Assembly (NCBI RefSeq): GCF_003122205.1
Contig: NZ_QEYE01000002.1
Location: forward strand, 186,001 to 250,000
Direction: 5' to 3'
From: Maritimibacter sp. 55A14
Lineage (GTDB): Bacteria > Pseudomonadota > Alphaproteobacteria > Rhodobacterales > Rhodobacteraceae
DNA: 64,000 nucleotides
This document shows positions 53,974 to 62,156 of this stretch, piece by piece. The notes beneath the pieces are model-generated. The model was given only the letters and a program-made list of their open reading frames with translations. It searched no databases and was not told where the DNA came from. Both the position numbers and the translations under genes were made by a program. The first letter of the stretch is position 1, and each line of letters opens with the position of its first letter.

Positions 53974-54504
53974 ATGGGAATACTTCAGGACGATGTCATT
54001 GGCGACATCGGCGCGGTCCCGGTTTGCAAGGACTGCGGGTCGGAGCGCGTGGCGCGCGACGCTTGGGCGTGCTGGAACGCCGAAACCGGGCTCTGGGAGC
54101 TCGAGACGGTGTTCGATGAGTGTCATTGCCACGTCTGCGAGGAGACGACGACGCTCGTCTGGAAACGCGTCGAGAGCGTGCCTCGCAAGCGCATCCGGGA
54201 GCTCAACGACCTCTACCGGACTGAGGGGCGTGGCAATGGCCTCGTTGTCATTACGCATGGGGTCCAGGAGAAGGGCGAGGATTTCGTGAATCGCGTCTGC
54301 GACGCCGTGCGCGCATTCGACGGCTTCTCAGATAAGAACGACCCATGGGGCGAGCACGACTTCGGCTCCGTCGAGATCGAAGGCGAGAAGATCTTCTGGA
54401 AGATCGACTACTACGATCCGACGCTGACGGCGGGATCGGAGAATCCGGCCAACGAGGCGCTCACCAAGCGCGTGCTGACGCTCCTGCTGCCGTCCGAGTA
54501 TTGA
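53974..54504 (+). CDS. DUF3768 domain protein with zinc-finger-like N-terminus
   Basis: A 176-residue protein; ATG 53974 follows an excellent GGAGGTGAT site. The N-terminal 65 residues have CKDCGSER and a later CHCHVCEE cysteine set, likely a zinc ribbon. The remainder matches DUF3768: RELNDLYRTEGRGNGLVVIT, NDPWGEHDFGSVEIEGEKIF and WKIDYYDPTLTAGSENPANE ending RVLTLLLPSEY. DUF3768 genes are frequent on alphaproteobacterial plasmids; no function is known. A terminator follows the stop. Confidence 0.85.
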   Translation: MGILQDDVIGDIGAVPVCKDCGSERVARDAWACWNAETGLWELETVFDECHCHVCEETTTLVWKRVESVPRKRIRELNDLYRTEGRGNGLVVITHGVQEKGEDFVNRVCDAVRAFDGFSDKNDPWGEHDFGSVEIEGEKIFWKIDYYDPTLTAGSENPANEALTKRVLTLLLPSEY

Positions 54505-54508
54505 GCAT

Positions 54509-54534
54509 ACCGCCCCGCCTGGGGCGGTCTTTTT
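54509..54534 (+). terminator. Intrinsic terminator after DUF3768
   Basis: A perfect 7-bp stem CCGCCCC/GGGGCGG with a GCCT loop (54510-54527) is followed by TCTTTTT, five bases after the DUF3768 stop. Confidence 0.9.
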
Positions 54535-54873
54535 CGAGAGGCGGGTCCGGTTGAGCCAGCGAGCGGTGATTGGGCACCCCGCCTCCGATTGAGACCGCAG
54601 TTGGCTGTCTCTCTAGCATTGCCGCTCGCGGGTTTGATATTCTGGTCCTGGAAGGACAGGGTAAGGATAGTCCCCGGTGAACCACCACCCGATCGGCAGG
54701 AGGGTGCCGGAAAGGTTTCACCTTTCCGGATGAGCAAGCGTCTCGTGCCGGTCGGGTGGGTGTGCATCGCCAAAGGTGAGTTCTCATCGAAACTGGGGAT
54801 TTTGCGCCTCCTAGTGTGGAGGAACCCACGCTCGTAAACTGGGGGGAATTTACAAGCGTAACCAACCAGACAT
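54535..54873 (+). promoter_or_regulatory. Structured leader region upstream of the XRE gene
   Basis: A 339-bp gene-free region with strong nested dyads. An outer 13-bp stem CACCCGATCGGCA (54686-54698) pairs with TGCCGGTCGGGTG (54746-54758, one G-U). It encloses a perfect 10-bp hairpin CCGGAAAGGT/ACCTTTCCGG (54707-54729). Just before the XRE gene, CGCTCGTAAA and TTTACAAGCG (54830-54859) form an imperfect inverted repeat, a good candidate operator for that repressor. It could be a cis-regulatory RNA, a small RNA, or a transfer or replication origin. Confidence 0.55.
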
Positions 54874-55227
54874 ATGGCAACCGAGTTCTCACTCGATCTC
54901 CGCGCGGCGCGGCGCAAAGCGGGGTTCGTGCAGAGCGATATCGCTCATTTATTGGCGTCGCACCAATCGGCAGTTTCCGACCTGGAACAAGGACGGCGGC
55001 GGCCGACCTTGGCCGAGATCGTCAAACTCTCGCTGATCTACGGCCGGTCCTTCGAGAGCCTCTTCGCGATGATCATGGCCGAGGCCAAGCGGGATCTGCG
55101 CAAACGGGCGAAGACGCTGCCAAAGAACGTCCGCTCCTACGTCGGCACATTCAACCGCACCTCCTCGATCGAACGGCTGCGGGATCGGCTGGCCGAGGGC
55201 GATGGAACCGAGGAGTATGGCGGTTAG
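54874..55227 (+). CDS. XRE-family HTH regulator
   Basis: A 117-residue protein with an N-terminal Cro/CI-type helix-turn-helix: LRAARRKAGFVQSDIAHLLA and SHQSAVSDLEQGRRRPTLAE, then LSLIYGRSFESLFAMIM. The C-terminal half is a basic helix of unknown role. It overlaps the next gene by 11 bp and likely represses its own promoter through the dyad at 54830-54859. Confidence 0.9.
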   Translation: MATEFSLDLRAARRKAGFVQSDIAHLLASHQSAVSDLEQGRRRPTLAEIVKLSLIYGRSFESLFAMIMAEAKRDLRKRAKTLPKNVRSYVGTFNRTSSIERLRDRLAEGDGTEEYGG

Positions 55228-55699
55228 CAGGTTTCTCGGCATTGCCGCGGCCTCGGGACGGGTCGGCTGCGTCTACGTGATCCACGGCCGGCTCCGGGAC
55301 TGGCAGATCTCGGGCACGGCGTCGCGGTCGCCCGAAGATGCGGCAATGCACGCACAACGCTGGATCACACGGCTGGAACCGGAGGCCGTCGTGACCGAGA
55401 AGATTACAAAGACCTCGCACAAGGGCGAGAAGACGCGGGCCATCATCGCGGCCATGGCCGATACGGCCGCGCAGTTCCACGTCTACGACATCTCGGTCGC
55501 GCGGGTGCAGTCCTACCGGAACAAATACGAAGAGGCTGCGGCGCTCGCCGAACTATATCCCGAGATCAAGGATTGGCTACCGCCAGAACGTCGGTTCTAT
55601 GACAATGAGCCGCGCAACACCGTCCTTTTCGAGGCCCTGGCCCTTGTGCACAAGGTACTCGATGATCCCACGACAGCCATTGCCGCCAGCATGGGATAG
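55217..55699 (+). CDS. RNase H-fold (RuvC-like) protein
   Basis: About 160 residues from ATG 55217, which has GAGG nine bases upstream. The predicted order of strands follows RuvC: FLGIAAASGRVGCVYVIHG, PEAVVTEKITKTSHKGEKTR, YDISVARVQSYR, and a C-terminal NEPRNTVLFEALALVHK. The position of the first catalytic aspartate (after LGI) is Ala here, so the classical four-acid site is not complete; the Glu of TEKI and the acidic C-terminal residues remain. It may be a degenerate resolvase or structural homologue. It overlaps the XRE gene and is likely cotranscribed. Confidence 0.65.
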   Translation: MAVSRFLGIAAASGRVGCVYVIHGRLRDWQISGTASRSPEDAAMHAQRWITRLEPEAVVTEKITKTSHKGEKTRAIIAAMADTAAQFHVYDISVARVQSYRNKYEEAAALAELYPEIKDWLPPERRFYDNEPRNTVLFEALALVHKVLDDPTTAIAASMG

Positions 55700-55769
55700 C
55701 GCCCGCGAGTGATTGACAAGCTGCAACGAAAGGTTTCAGCTTCTTCGATATTAGCTAAAGGACATTTTC

Positions 55770-56513
55770 ATGAGATCATATGATGCAGCGCGGTCGCTTT
55801 ATGGATTCCTCGGGTTCTGTTCTTGGTGTCTGGTCATCGTGGGGGGCGTCGTCGCCTTGTTCGGGGCCGCCGCTCTCAACGAAATGAACTCTTTCGGCCG
55901 CAGTCCGTCTGCGATGGCCCTGCTCGTCAGCCTGTTGCCAGGAACTGGAATGTGTTTTGCAGGCTTTCTAAGCCTGGCGGTTGTGCAGAACGGGCGTGCG
56001 ACGGTCGACATGGCCGAATACACCCAGCAGATGCTGAAGATCGCACGTGACCAGCTCGAAGTCTCGAAACAGGCGCTGCGGCAGGGGGGCGCTTTGGACC
56101 AGGGATACGCGGCTCTTAATACCACCGGCGAAGGAGCGGCGGCCGAAAATCTGGTGCCGGATGGCGAGGCCGCCAAATCCGGCGGCGGGTACGCGTCCAA
56201 GAGTGAGAAAGCGCCCGTCCGCGCCTCGGATGAGAAACCCGCGTTGGTGGTTCCTGATCACAAACCTGGCGACCTCATCGAATACCGCACCAAGCTGATC
56301 CGCGTTGATGAAGCCGGCTACGATTTTGCGGGTCGCATTCACGAGAGTTTCGAGACCGCAGCGGCATATGTGGACCAAGACACCGCTCTGCCGCCCAAGA
56401 CACCTGACGAGCCGAAACTTGTCACCGATCGCCATGCCACCGATTCACGCGCGCAGCAGGGCGACGCACAGTTGGCGCCGCCCCGAACCAGCGGGCCGGA
56501 TTCTGCGGTCTGA
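55770..56513 (+). CDS. Two-helix membrane protein with polar C-terminus
   Basis: A 247-residue protein. Helices at about residues 10-35 and 48-70 (WCLVIVGGVVALFGAAAL; MALLVSLLPGTGMCFAGFLS) are followed by a short coiled coil (YTQQMLKIARDQLEVSKQAL) and a long polar, Ala/Pro/Asp-rich cytoplasmic tail with a small conserved-looking part (DLIEYRTKLIRVDEAGYDFA). No family is recognised. AAAGGA lies eight bases before the ATG. By position it belongs to the mobile-element module. Confidence 0.65.
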   Translation: MRSYDAARSLYGFLGFCSWCLVIVGGVVALFGAAALNEMNSFGRSPSAMALLVSLLPGTGMCFAGFLSLAVVQNGRATVDMAEYTQQMLKIARDQLEVSKQALRQGGALDQGYAALNTTGEGAAAENLVPDGEAAKSGGGYASKSEKAPVRASDEKPALVVPDHKPGDLIEYRTKLIRVDEAGYDFAGRIHESFETAAAYVDQDTALPPKTPDEPKLVTDRHATDSRAQQGDAQLAPPRTSGPDSAV

Positions 56514-56536
56514 CCCGGCTATGAGTTGTAACCTGA

Positions 56537-56579
56537 CCCCCATACTGACCCCCAACCTCTATGGGGGTCCGGTATGGGG
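56537..56579. repeat. Strong inverted repeat, possible terminator or protein site
   Basis: CCCCATAC plus GACCCCC on the left pair with GGGGGTC and GTATGGGG on the right, with small bulges and a 9-nt loop, giving about 15 paired bases. It follows the membrane-protein stop by 23 bp and precedes the next gene by 125 bp. There is no T-run, so it may be a dyad bound by a protein instead of a terminator. Confidence 0.55.
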
Positions 56580-56703
56580 AAACACGGGCGAACATACCGG
56601 ATCGGTGCAGAACCAAATCGCCACTCCGCATCCCGTGACTTCACCTGCATTTGCAGCTGACTCCCCACCCGCGCCACCCTTCTCTGCCGAGAGGCTATGA
56701 GCG

Positions 56704-57063
56704 ATGCGCATCTCGGTCACGCACCATACGATCCGGAAGGGCTTTGTGCTGAAGACGACCTATTATGAGGTTCATCTGCGCGTCGCCTTCACGCACGAGG
56801 AAAAGCAGATCATCCGGCAACGCAATCTGCTGAAGACCAAGCTCATGGATCGCCGACCGGCGAATGCGAAGAACGATGCCCGGGACGAGAAGTTCGAACT
56901 CCGGGTCGAACACCTCATGGACGAGCGGCACGACCGGTTTCTCTGCGCCACGCCGAGCCAGTCCAAGATCTACGAAGAGCAACTGCTCGATGCGCTCCGG
57001 CAGATGAAGCTCTGGCTCGATGACAATGCCGATACGGCCGACCCGACGGTGATCGAATTCTGA
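56704..57063 (+). CDS. Hypothetical protein ahead of the translocase gene
   Basis: A 119-residue soluble protein: an N-terminal beta-rich part (ISVTHHTIRKGFVLKTTYYE, VHLRVAFTHEEKQII) and a helical C-terminus (YEEQLLDALRQMKLWLDDNA). Its TGA overlaps the ATG of the ATPase gene by one base (TGATG), so translation is coupled. No family is recognised; it probably assists the ATPase. Confidence 0.7.
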   Translation: MRISVTHHTIRKGFVLKTTYYEVHLRVAFTHEEKQIIRQRNLLKTKLMDRRPANAKNDARDEKFELRVEHLMDERHDRFLCATPSQSKIYEEQLLDALRQMKLWLDDNADTADPTVIEF

Positions 57064-59138
57064 TGGCGCGATCGGCGGCAGAAGACTTCGGTGGACTGTT
57101 CGTGGCCGTCTTGGGCCTGGCCCTCGTCCTCGCCATCGCCATGACGGTCACCGCCTTCGCCTTCCTCGCGATTCCGGCATATATCGGCTACCGAGTCTGG
57201 AAGGATAACCCACAGCGCCTCGAGCGCCTCGCGCGTGCAGAGACCATGGTTTTGTACAATCACGCCCTGGCCGGGACGGTGCGCCTTTCGGACGAAGACA
57301 TCGAAACCGCCCTCGCGCAGCACTGGCCGCCCGACCTGCCGGGTTCCCTACGCATCCAGCTTCTTGATATCGGCAAAGCCCTCTTCGCGCAGGAAGGCTT
57401 GTCGTCGGACATCCCGCCGGTCCCGGCGCTCTGCAACACCGTCGAGGGCGCCCGCTACCGCGATATGCTGGCGCGGACCGGCCAGGCCCGAAGCGACCGC
57501 GGGATGGTGATGCAGGCGCTCGATACGATCTCTGCGGCTCTGGCCCCGATTGCCAATGCCGTGCCGCCAATCGAGGGCGATGTGCTGGTCGAGGTGACCC
57601 AGTTCACCCATCCGCTCGGGCAGGCAGTCCAGAACGTCATCGCGCCGTTCTTCCAGGACAACGACTACATGCTCTTCAAAGGGCTGCGGCAGACGCTCGA
57701 CGCCAATCTGGGCGCCACGCATCGCTCGAACCCGGTCTATCCCGTCGACTACAAGGGCGATGATGTCGTCGACACCTATTTGCGCGGCACGCTTCTGAAG
57801 GAACTGTTCCGCCTCAAGACGCCATTCGCGATTCCCGAGGAACGGCGCTTCGAACACACGCATATCGTGGCTGGGTCGGGTCACGGCAAAACCCAGACGC
57901 TCCAGTATTTCATTGCCAAAGATCTCGAAGCCGTGGCTTGTGGCGACCGCTCGGTCGTTATCATCGACAGCCAGGGCGATTTGATCAATACGATCCTGAA
58001 AGCCAAGGTTTTGCCGCCTGAGCGGATCGTGCTGATCGATCCCGAGGACATCGGCTATCCGGTCTGCCTGAACCTCTTCTCGGTCGGCCAGGACCGATTG
58101 GAAAGCTACATTCCGCTCGAACGCGAGCGTCTCACCAACTCGATCATCGAACTCTACGACTTCGTGCTCGGCTCGCTGCTGTCGGCGGGCATGACCGCCA
58201 AGCAGAGCGTTGTCTTCCGTTACGTAACGCGGCTCATGTTCCATATCCCGGGCGCGACCATTCACACGCTGCGCGACCTAATGGAACCCGGTGGCACCGA
58301 GAAATACCGTGACCATATCGCGAAACTCGACGGGACGCCCCGGCGCTTTTTCGAGACCGAGTTCGACAGCAAGGAATTCGCCAATACCAAGACCCAGGTC
58401 TTGCGTCGGCTCTACGGCGTCCTCGAAAACCAGACCTTCGAGCGGATGTTTTCGCACCCACAGTCAAAGTTCGACATGTTCACCGAGATGAACGCGGGCA
58501 AGCTGATACTCATCAACACCACCAAGAGCCTCTTGAAGGAACAAGGCACCGAGGTCTTCGGGCGGTTCTTCATCGCGCTCATCGCCCAGGCCGCCCAGGA
58601 ACGGGCCACCCTGCCCGACTGGGACCGCTTGCCCGTCATGGTCTATATCGATGAAGCGCAAGACTACTTCGACCAGAACATCGGTCTCATCCTGAGCCAA
58701 GCGCGCAAATACAAGGTCGGGATGGTCATGGCGCACCAATACCTTGGCCAGCTTTCGAATGGCCTTCAGGAGGCCTTCGAGGCCAACACGTCGATCAAGC
58801 TGGCAGGTGGCGTCTCCGCTCGCGATGCCCGCGTTCTAGCAGGCCAGATGTCGGCCGATCCGCAGCTGATTCAGCAGCAGCCAAAGGGCACCTTCGCGAC
58901 CTACGTTCGAGGACTGACCGAGCGTGCGGTGCCAATGAGCTTCCCGTTCTTCGTTTTGGAGAACCTGCCACGAGCTTCAAAAGAAGACATTGAGGCCATC
59001 CGGCAACAGTGCCGCCAAGCCTATGCGGAGCCTTGGTCACCCAAGGTCGCCCATGAGGATTCAGACGATGCAGAGCCGCCGGAGCCACCGCCAGAAAACG
59101 ACCCGGACGATCCCCTGAAGCCTTCGCCGGAGCTCTAA
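57063..59138 (+). CDS. Membrane-anchored conjugative ATPase (TraD/VirB4-like)
   Basis: A 691-residue protein with an N-terminal membrane helix (about 12-45, FVAVLGLALVLAIAMTVTAF) and a regulatory region to about residue 260. The AAA motor follows: Walker A HIVAGSGHGKTQTLQYF, SVVIIDSQGDLINTILKAKV, Walker B LPVMVYIDEAQDYFDQ, and VGMVMAHQYLGQLSNGLQEA. The tail is acidic and proline-rich. It should pump DNA during conjugative transfer or mobilization. It differs from the 52616 ATPase in length and membrane anchor but shares motifs. Next is the replication-relaxation gene, 19 bp away. Confidence 0.88.
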   Translation: MARSAAEDFGGLFVAVLGLALVLAIAMTVTAFAFLAIPAYIGYRVWKDNPQRLERLARAETMVLYNHALAGTVRLSDEDIETALAQHWPPDLPGSLRIQLLDIGKALFAQEGLSSDIPPVPALCNTVEGARYRDMLARTGQARSDRGMVMQALDTISAALAPIANAVPPIEGDVLVEVTQFTHPLGQAVQNVIAPFFQDNDYMLFKGLRQTLDANLGATHRSNPVYPVDYKGDDVVDTYLRGTLLKELFRLKTPFAIPEERRFEHTHIVAGSGHGKTQTLQYFIAKDLEAVACGDRSVVIIDSQGDLINTILKAKVLPPERIVLIDPEDIGYPVCLNLFSVGQDRLESYIPLERERLTNSIIELYDFVLGSLLSAGMTAKQSVVFRYVTRLMFHIPGATIHTLRDLMEPGGTEKYRDHIAKLDGTPRRFFETEFDSKEFANTKTQVLRRLYGVLENQTFERMFSHPQSKFDMFTEMNAGKLILINTTKSLLKEQGTEVFGRFFIALIAQAAQERATLPDWDRLPVMVYIDEAQDYFDQNIGLILSQARKYKVGMVMAHQYLGQLSNGLQEAFEANTSIKLAGGVSARDARVLAGQMSADPQLIQQQPKGTFATYVRGLTERAVPMSFPFFVLENLPRASKEDIEAIRQQCRQAYAEPWSPKVAHEDSDDAEPPEPPPENDPDDPLKPSPEL

Positions 59139-59157
59139 GCGGGCATATCTTGCGTTT

Positions 59158-60036
59158 ATGGGTATACAGCAGACAGACCGCCTGGGACGGGCCACCTTTC
59201 ACCATATTGAGCCGCGCATTGGCGTTCGTCCAACCGAACGCGAGATCCGGTGGCTGAAACACATCGAGCGGCATGGGCCGCAATCGTCCGAGTTCCTGTT
59301 CGAGCTGACGCGGGACACACACCGCTGCAAGGATACGGCGCTCAGAGACATGCAGAAGCTCCGGGCTGGTGGCTATCTCAGGCTGCCGCGGCAGCAACGC
59401 GCGACCGAGCGGGCCGAATTCCAATCATACATATACGACCTCACCAAGCAGTCTCAGGACTACCTAAAGAGTCTGGGAATTGCGGAGAAAACGATCCGGC
59501 CGACCGGGCACTGGTGGCACGCCTATGCCATCTCGGCCGTCACCAGCACCTTGGACACCCGCGCGCGAAGGCGGGGGCGGGAGTTTATCCCCGCGCACAA
59601 GATTCTGGAGCGAAATGGCGCCGAACTGGGCATCCCGATTGGCGGCAAGTGGATCATTCCGGACCAATTGTTCGCTGTGCGGTATGCGGATGGCTTTCGC
59701 GCCTTTCTCTTGGAGGTAGATCGAGCGACTGAGCCACTGCGTTCCAGTCATGCTCGAAAGAGCCTCATCCAATCGGTCGATCTGTATGCCGAGATGTTCG
59801 CCAGGGACCTGCATCGTCGGCACTATGGTCTCAAGTCCAGCACAGCGGTCCTGTATGTGTTCACCAATCCAAGCCGGTTGGCGGTGTTCCAAAGGATGGT
59901 TCAGGAACGAGCGGGGCCGCTGACTGGCCGTTTCTTATGCAAGGCGCTTCCTGAACGGCTCACATGGGAAAGTCTGGACGAACTGCATCAGAGGCCGTGG
60001 CTGACGGGTGGCGGTCAAGAGGTGGCAGGGTTGTAG
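59158..60036 (+). CDS. Replication-relaxation family protein
   Basis: A 292-residue protein. The N-terminal winged-helix part is TEREIRWLKHIERHGPQSSE and CKDTALRDMQKLRAGGYLRL; a conserved central domain includes WHAYAISAVTSTLDTRARRR and PDQLFAVRYADGFRAFLLEV with an acidic residue pair (EVDRATEP). This layout matches the Replic_Relax (replication-relaxation) family, which is linked to plasmid replication and often neighbours TraG/VirB4-type ATPases. ATG 59158 is used. Confidence 0.8.
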   Translation: MGIQQTDRLGRATFHHIEPRIGVRPTEREIRWLKHIERHGPQSSEFLFELTRDTHRCKDTALRDMQKLRAGGYLRLPRQQRATERAEFQSYIYDLTKQSQDYLKSLGIAEKTIRPTGHWWHAYAISAVTSTLDTRARRRGREFIPAHKILERNGAELGIPIGGKWIIPDQLFAVRYADGFRAFLLEVDRATEPLRSSHARKSLIQSVDLYAEMFARDLHRRHYGLKSSTAVLYVFTNPSRLAVFQRMVQERAGPLTGRFLCKALPERLTWESLDELHQRPWLTGGGQEVAGL

Positions 60037-60064
60037 CGGGCACGCGCCATGGCAAGAGGCACAG

Positions 60065-60400
60065 ATGGTTTCTGAGACTGGAGAGGTAGCATCGCCGGTT
60101 ACCAGTCGCCCGAATATGATCACCGATGAGACGATAAACTTCATCGAAGCTGTAGACGGCCGAAAGACTATGAAGGGAGCCAAGGCTTTCTCAGACGAGA
60201 ATCATGATCTTTCTGTGGTTGATATCGCCAAACTTATTGACCTGCACCGCGATGACATTCGGCTCCCTCCGGTGAAAATCGGGACGACGAAATTTTTTCG
60301 GCATCAGCGCGACCTTCAACCATTCAAGAAATTCAATGAGCATAAGGACGCATGCATCCGCGCAGAGCACGGGCTGTTCTGTTCGATCGTAGGTGCATGA
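60065..60400 (+). CDS. Small hypothetical protein
   Basis: About 111 residues from ATG 60065 (MVSETGEVASPVTSRPNMIT). The middle part, SVVDIAKLIDLHRDDIRLPP and KFFRHQRDLQPFKKFNEHKD, looks helical and charged. No family, signal or membrane segment is evident. The start is uncertain; upstream ATGs are also in frame. It may be coding but support is modest. Confidence 0.4.
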   Translation: MVSETGEVASPVTSRPNMITDETINFIEAVDGRKTMKGAKAFSDENHDLSVVDIAKLIDLHRDDIRLPPVKIGTTKFFRHQRDLQPFKKFNEHKDACIRAEHGLFCSIVGA

Positions 60401-60476
60401 TCTCATTGTGTCTGGGTAAAACATCGAATAGCGTCACGGAAACTATCTTCCAATCGCATAGAAATGGAGCTTCGAT

Positions 60477-60794
60477 ATGGCGAATGTGGATCTCAGCAAT
60501 CTCGATCTCAAAGATCTAAAGGCGCTGCAAAAAGATGTTTCAAAAGCCATCAAGCAATACGAAGAGCGCCGGCGAAAAGAAGCCTTGGCCGCGGCCGAAG
60601 CAACGGCACAAAAGATGGGGTTCACGCTCGCCGAACTGACTCGGGAGAAGACCAAGCCGCGCGCCGCCTCCGCTCCGAAATATCGGCACCCCGAGAACGC
60701 ATCCATCACTTGGACTGGGCGCGGGCGCAAACCGAAATGGTTTATGGAGGCGATAGCGTCGGGCAAGTCGCCGGACGATTTGCTTATTGTCTAG
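60477..60794 (+). CDS. H-NS family nucleoid protein
   Basis: A 105-residue protein with an N-terminal coiled-coil oligomerization part (LDLKDLKALQKDVSKAIKQY) and the C-terminal DNA-binding domain of the H-NS/HvrA/BpH3 family: KYRHPENASITWTGRGRKPK with WFMEAIASGKSPDDLLIV. It binds AT-rich DNA and probably silences parts of this island. An H-NS homologue carried on an accessory element is common and may reduce the cost of the acquired DNA. Confidence 0.92.
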   Translation: MANVDLSNLDLKDLKALQKDVSKAIKQYEERRRKEALAAAEATAQKMGFTLAELTREKTKPRAASAPKYRHPENASITWTGRGRKPKWFMEAIASGKSPDDLLIV

Positions 60795-60939
60795 ATGAGA
60801 TCGATCGGCGGATCGTGGTGGGCGCGATGGGTTGATCCTGCACTGGGCAGAGACCGGACATCGTCTGCGCCAGCCGAGTGAGTATTGGGGCAAACCCGGC
60901 CTCGCTGCTCGCACTCGCGTAACGGCCCTCAGCGCATTG

Positions 60940-61136
60940 CGGTCTCGGTGCATGGCTGCGATGCAAAAGACGGTCTTCTCTGGTGCGCCGAGCACAGGGT
61001 CGAGTGGCACTACATCGCGCCCGGAAAACAGATGCAGAACGGCTTCGTCGAGAGCTTCAACGGCAGGATGCGGGACGAGTTTCTGAACGAGACGCTGTTC
61101 CGCAATCTCGCCCATGCCCGCGATCTGATCTCCTGT
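60940..61136 (+). mobile_element. IS3-family transposase fragment
   Basis: A short part of an integrase-core transposase (rve): GLLWCAEHRVEWHYIAPGKQ then MQNGFVESFNGRMRDEFLNE with the DDE glutamate, and TLFRNLAHARDLIS. Both ends are missing. It abuts the next IS fragment at about 61137 without a gap. Confidence 0.8.
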
Positions 61137-61425
61137 TCGGGCCGTCGAGTTCACCAGCAGCGGCATCGGCGACGCACCCATGCTGCCGGAATTGCTCGAC
61201 CATATCCCGCCCGAACAGGAGATCAGTAGCGTCACCGCGGACGGCGCCTATGCCACCCGCAAGTGCCATGATGCGATCGCCGAGCGCGATGCTCATGCTG
61301 TCATCCCGCCCCGCAAGAACGCGAAGCCGTGGAAGACCGTCACCGCGGGGGCGGTGGCAAGAAACGAGGCTCTGCCGGCTTCGAAATACCTCGGCCGAGC
61401 AATCTGGAGAAACTGGAATCAAATG
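61137..61425 (+). mobile_element. IS5-family transposase fragment
   Basis: A frame reading AVEFTSSGIGDAPMLPELLD, then EISSVTADGAYATRKCHDAI and VIPPRKNAKPWKTVTAGAVA. It matches the middle of IS5-type transposases (second DDE aspartate in TADGAY). The C-terminus is lost near 61418, where the sequence becomes AT-rich and the immunity gene ends. Confidence 0.8.
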
Positions 61426-61439
61426 AGGAAAGGACGGTC

Positions 61440-62144
61440 TCACACAAAATCAAACTTTGGAAAATTGCCTTCTCGGAAAATCTCCATAACTCGATCGGCA
61501 TCCTTAAGTGAGAAGCTGTGTTTGGTCAATGATCGAATAGATTCGATCGGCTGGCTATAAAACTCAACCAAATCGTTGTAGTATTTCGAGTTCCCCAGCA
61601 TCAGTTGAATTACGAGCACTTCATTCGGCCTGAAGAAACCTATCGGTTTCTCTACAATTGATTGAATCAACGCCTCCTCTGAAGAAATATCGAAAATCCG
61701 ATCAATTTCTGCTTCAGCCAGGGTGAAAATTTTCTCAAGCCGCTCAGGAAACTCTTCAATCCGCACGTAGACTATCTTCCCTTGATCGCGAAGGTCATCA
61801 AAAAAGGGATCGTTATCGTGAACCGTGCAGCGGCCATGCGCAAGGTTTACCGGTATCCAGTTCTGACGGTGCCAGAATAAGATCAAATCCGAATACGGCT
61901 TCGGCAAACTTAAGGCTTTGCCAACAGCTTTACCAAGCCTATGGGCAACCTCAATTCCGAATTCGAAATTTATAAAATCCACCTTGGACGAAAGTCCCGT
62001 ATGAATTTCAACAGAGGCGTTACTCGAAACGGGTCGGACAAAACTCCTTCTGGATTTCACATATTTCCAGTTCGGCCTCTCAAGTGCAAATTCGTTCAGA
62101 ATCTTCTCACTGTTCTTTTTTATATCCGAAATTTTCTTTGTCAT
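61440..62144 (-). CDS. Probable immunity protein for the CdiA-like toxin
   Basis: A 234-residue soluble protein from ATG 62144 (MTKKISDIKKNSEKILNEFA); TTG 62150 is an alternative. It starts 12 bp after the toxin stop codon on the same strand, the classic cdiA-cdiI arrangement. It has no signal peptide, as expected for a cytoplasmic inhibitor. Segments such as SVEIHTGLSSKVDFINFEFG and LSLPKPYSDLILFWHRQNWI look like a mixed alpha/beta fold. No family is recognised; function is inferred from position and low GC. IS fragments begin immediately downstream. Confidence 0.6.
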   Translation of the reverse strand: MTKKISDIKKNSEKILNEFALERPNWKYVKSRRSFVRPVSSNASVEIHTGLSSKVDFINFEFGIEVAHRLGKAVGKALSLPKPYSDLILFWHRQNWIPVNLAHGRCTVHDNDPFFDDLRDQGKIVYVRIEEFPERLEKIFTLAEAEIDRIFDISSEEALIQSIVEKPIGFFRPNEVLVIQLMLGNSKYYNDLVEFYSQPIESIRSLTKHSFSLKDADRVMEIFREGNFPKFDFV

Positions 62145-62156
62145 AATCAATTCCAG

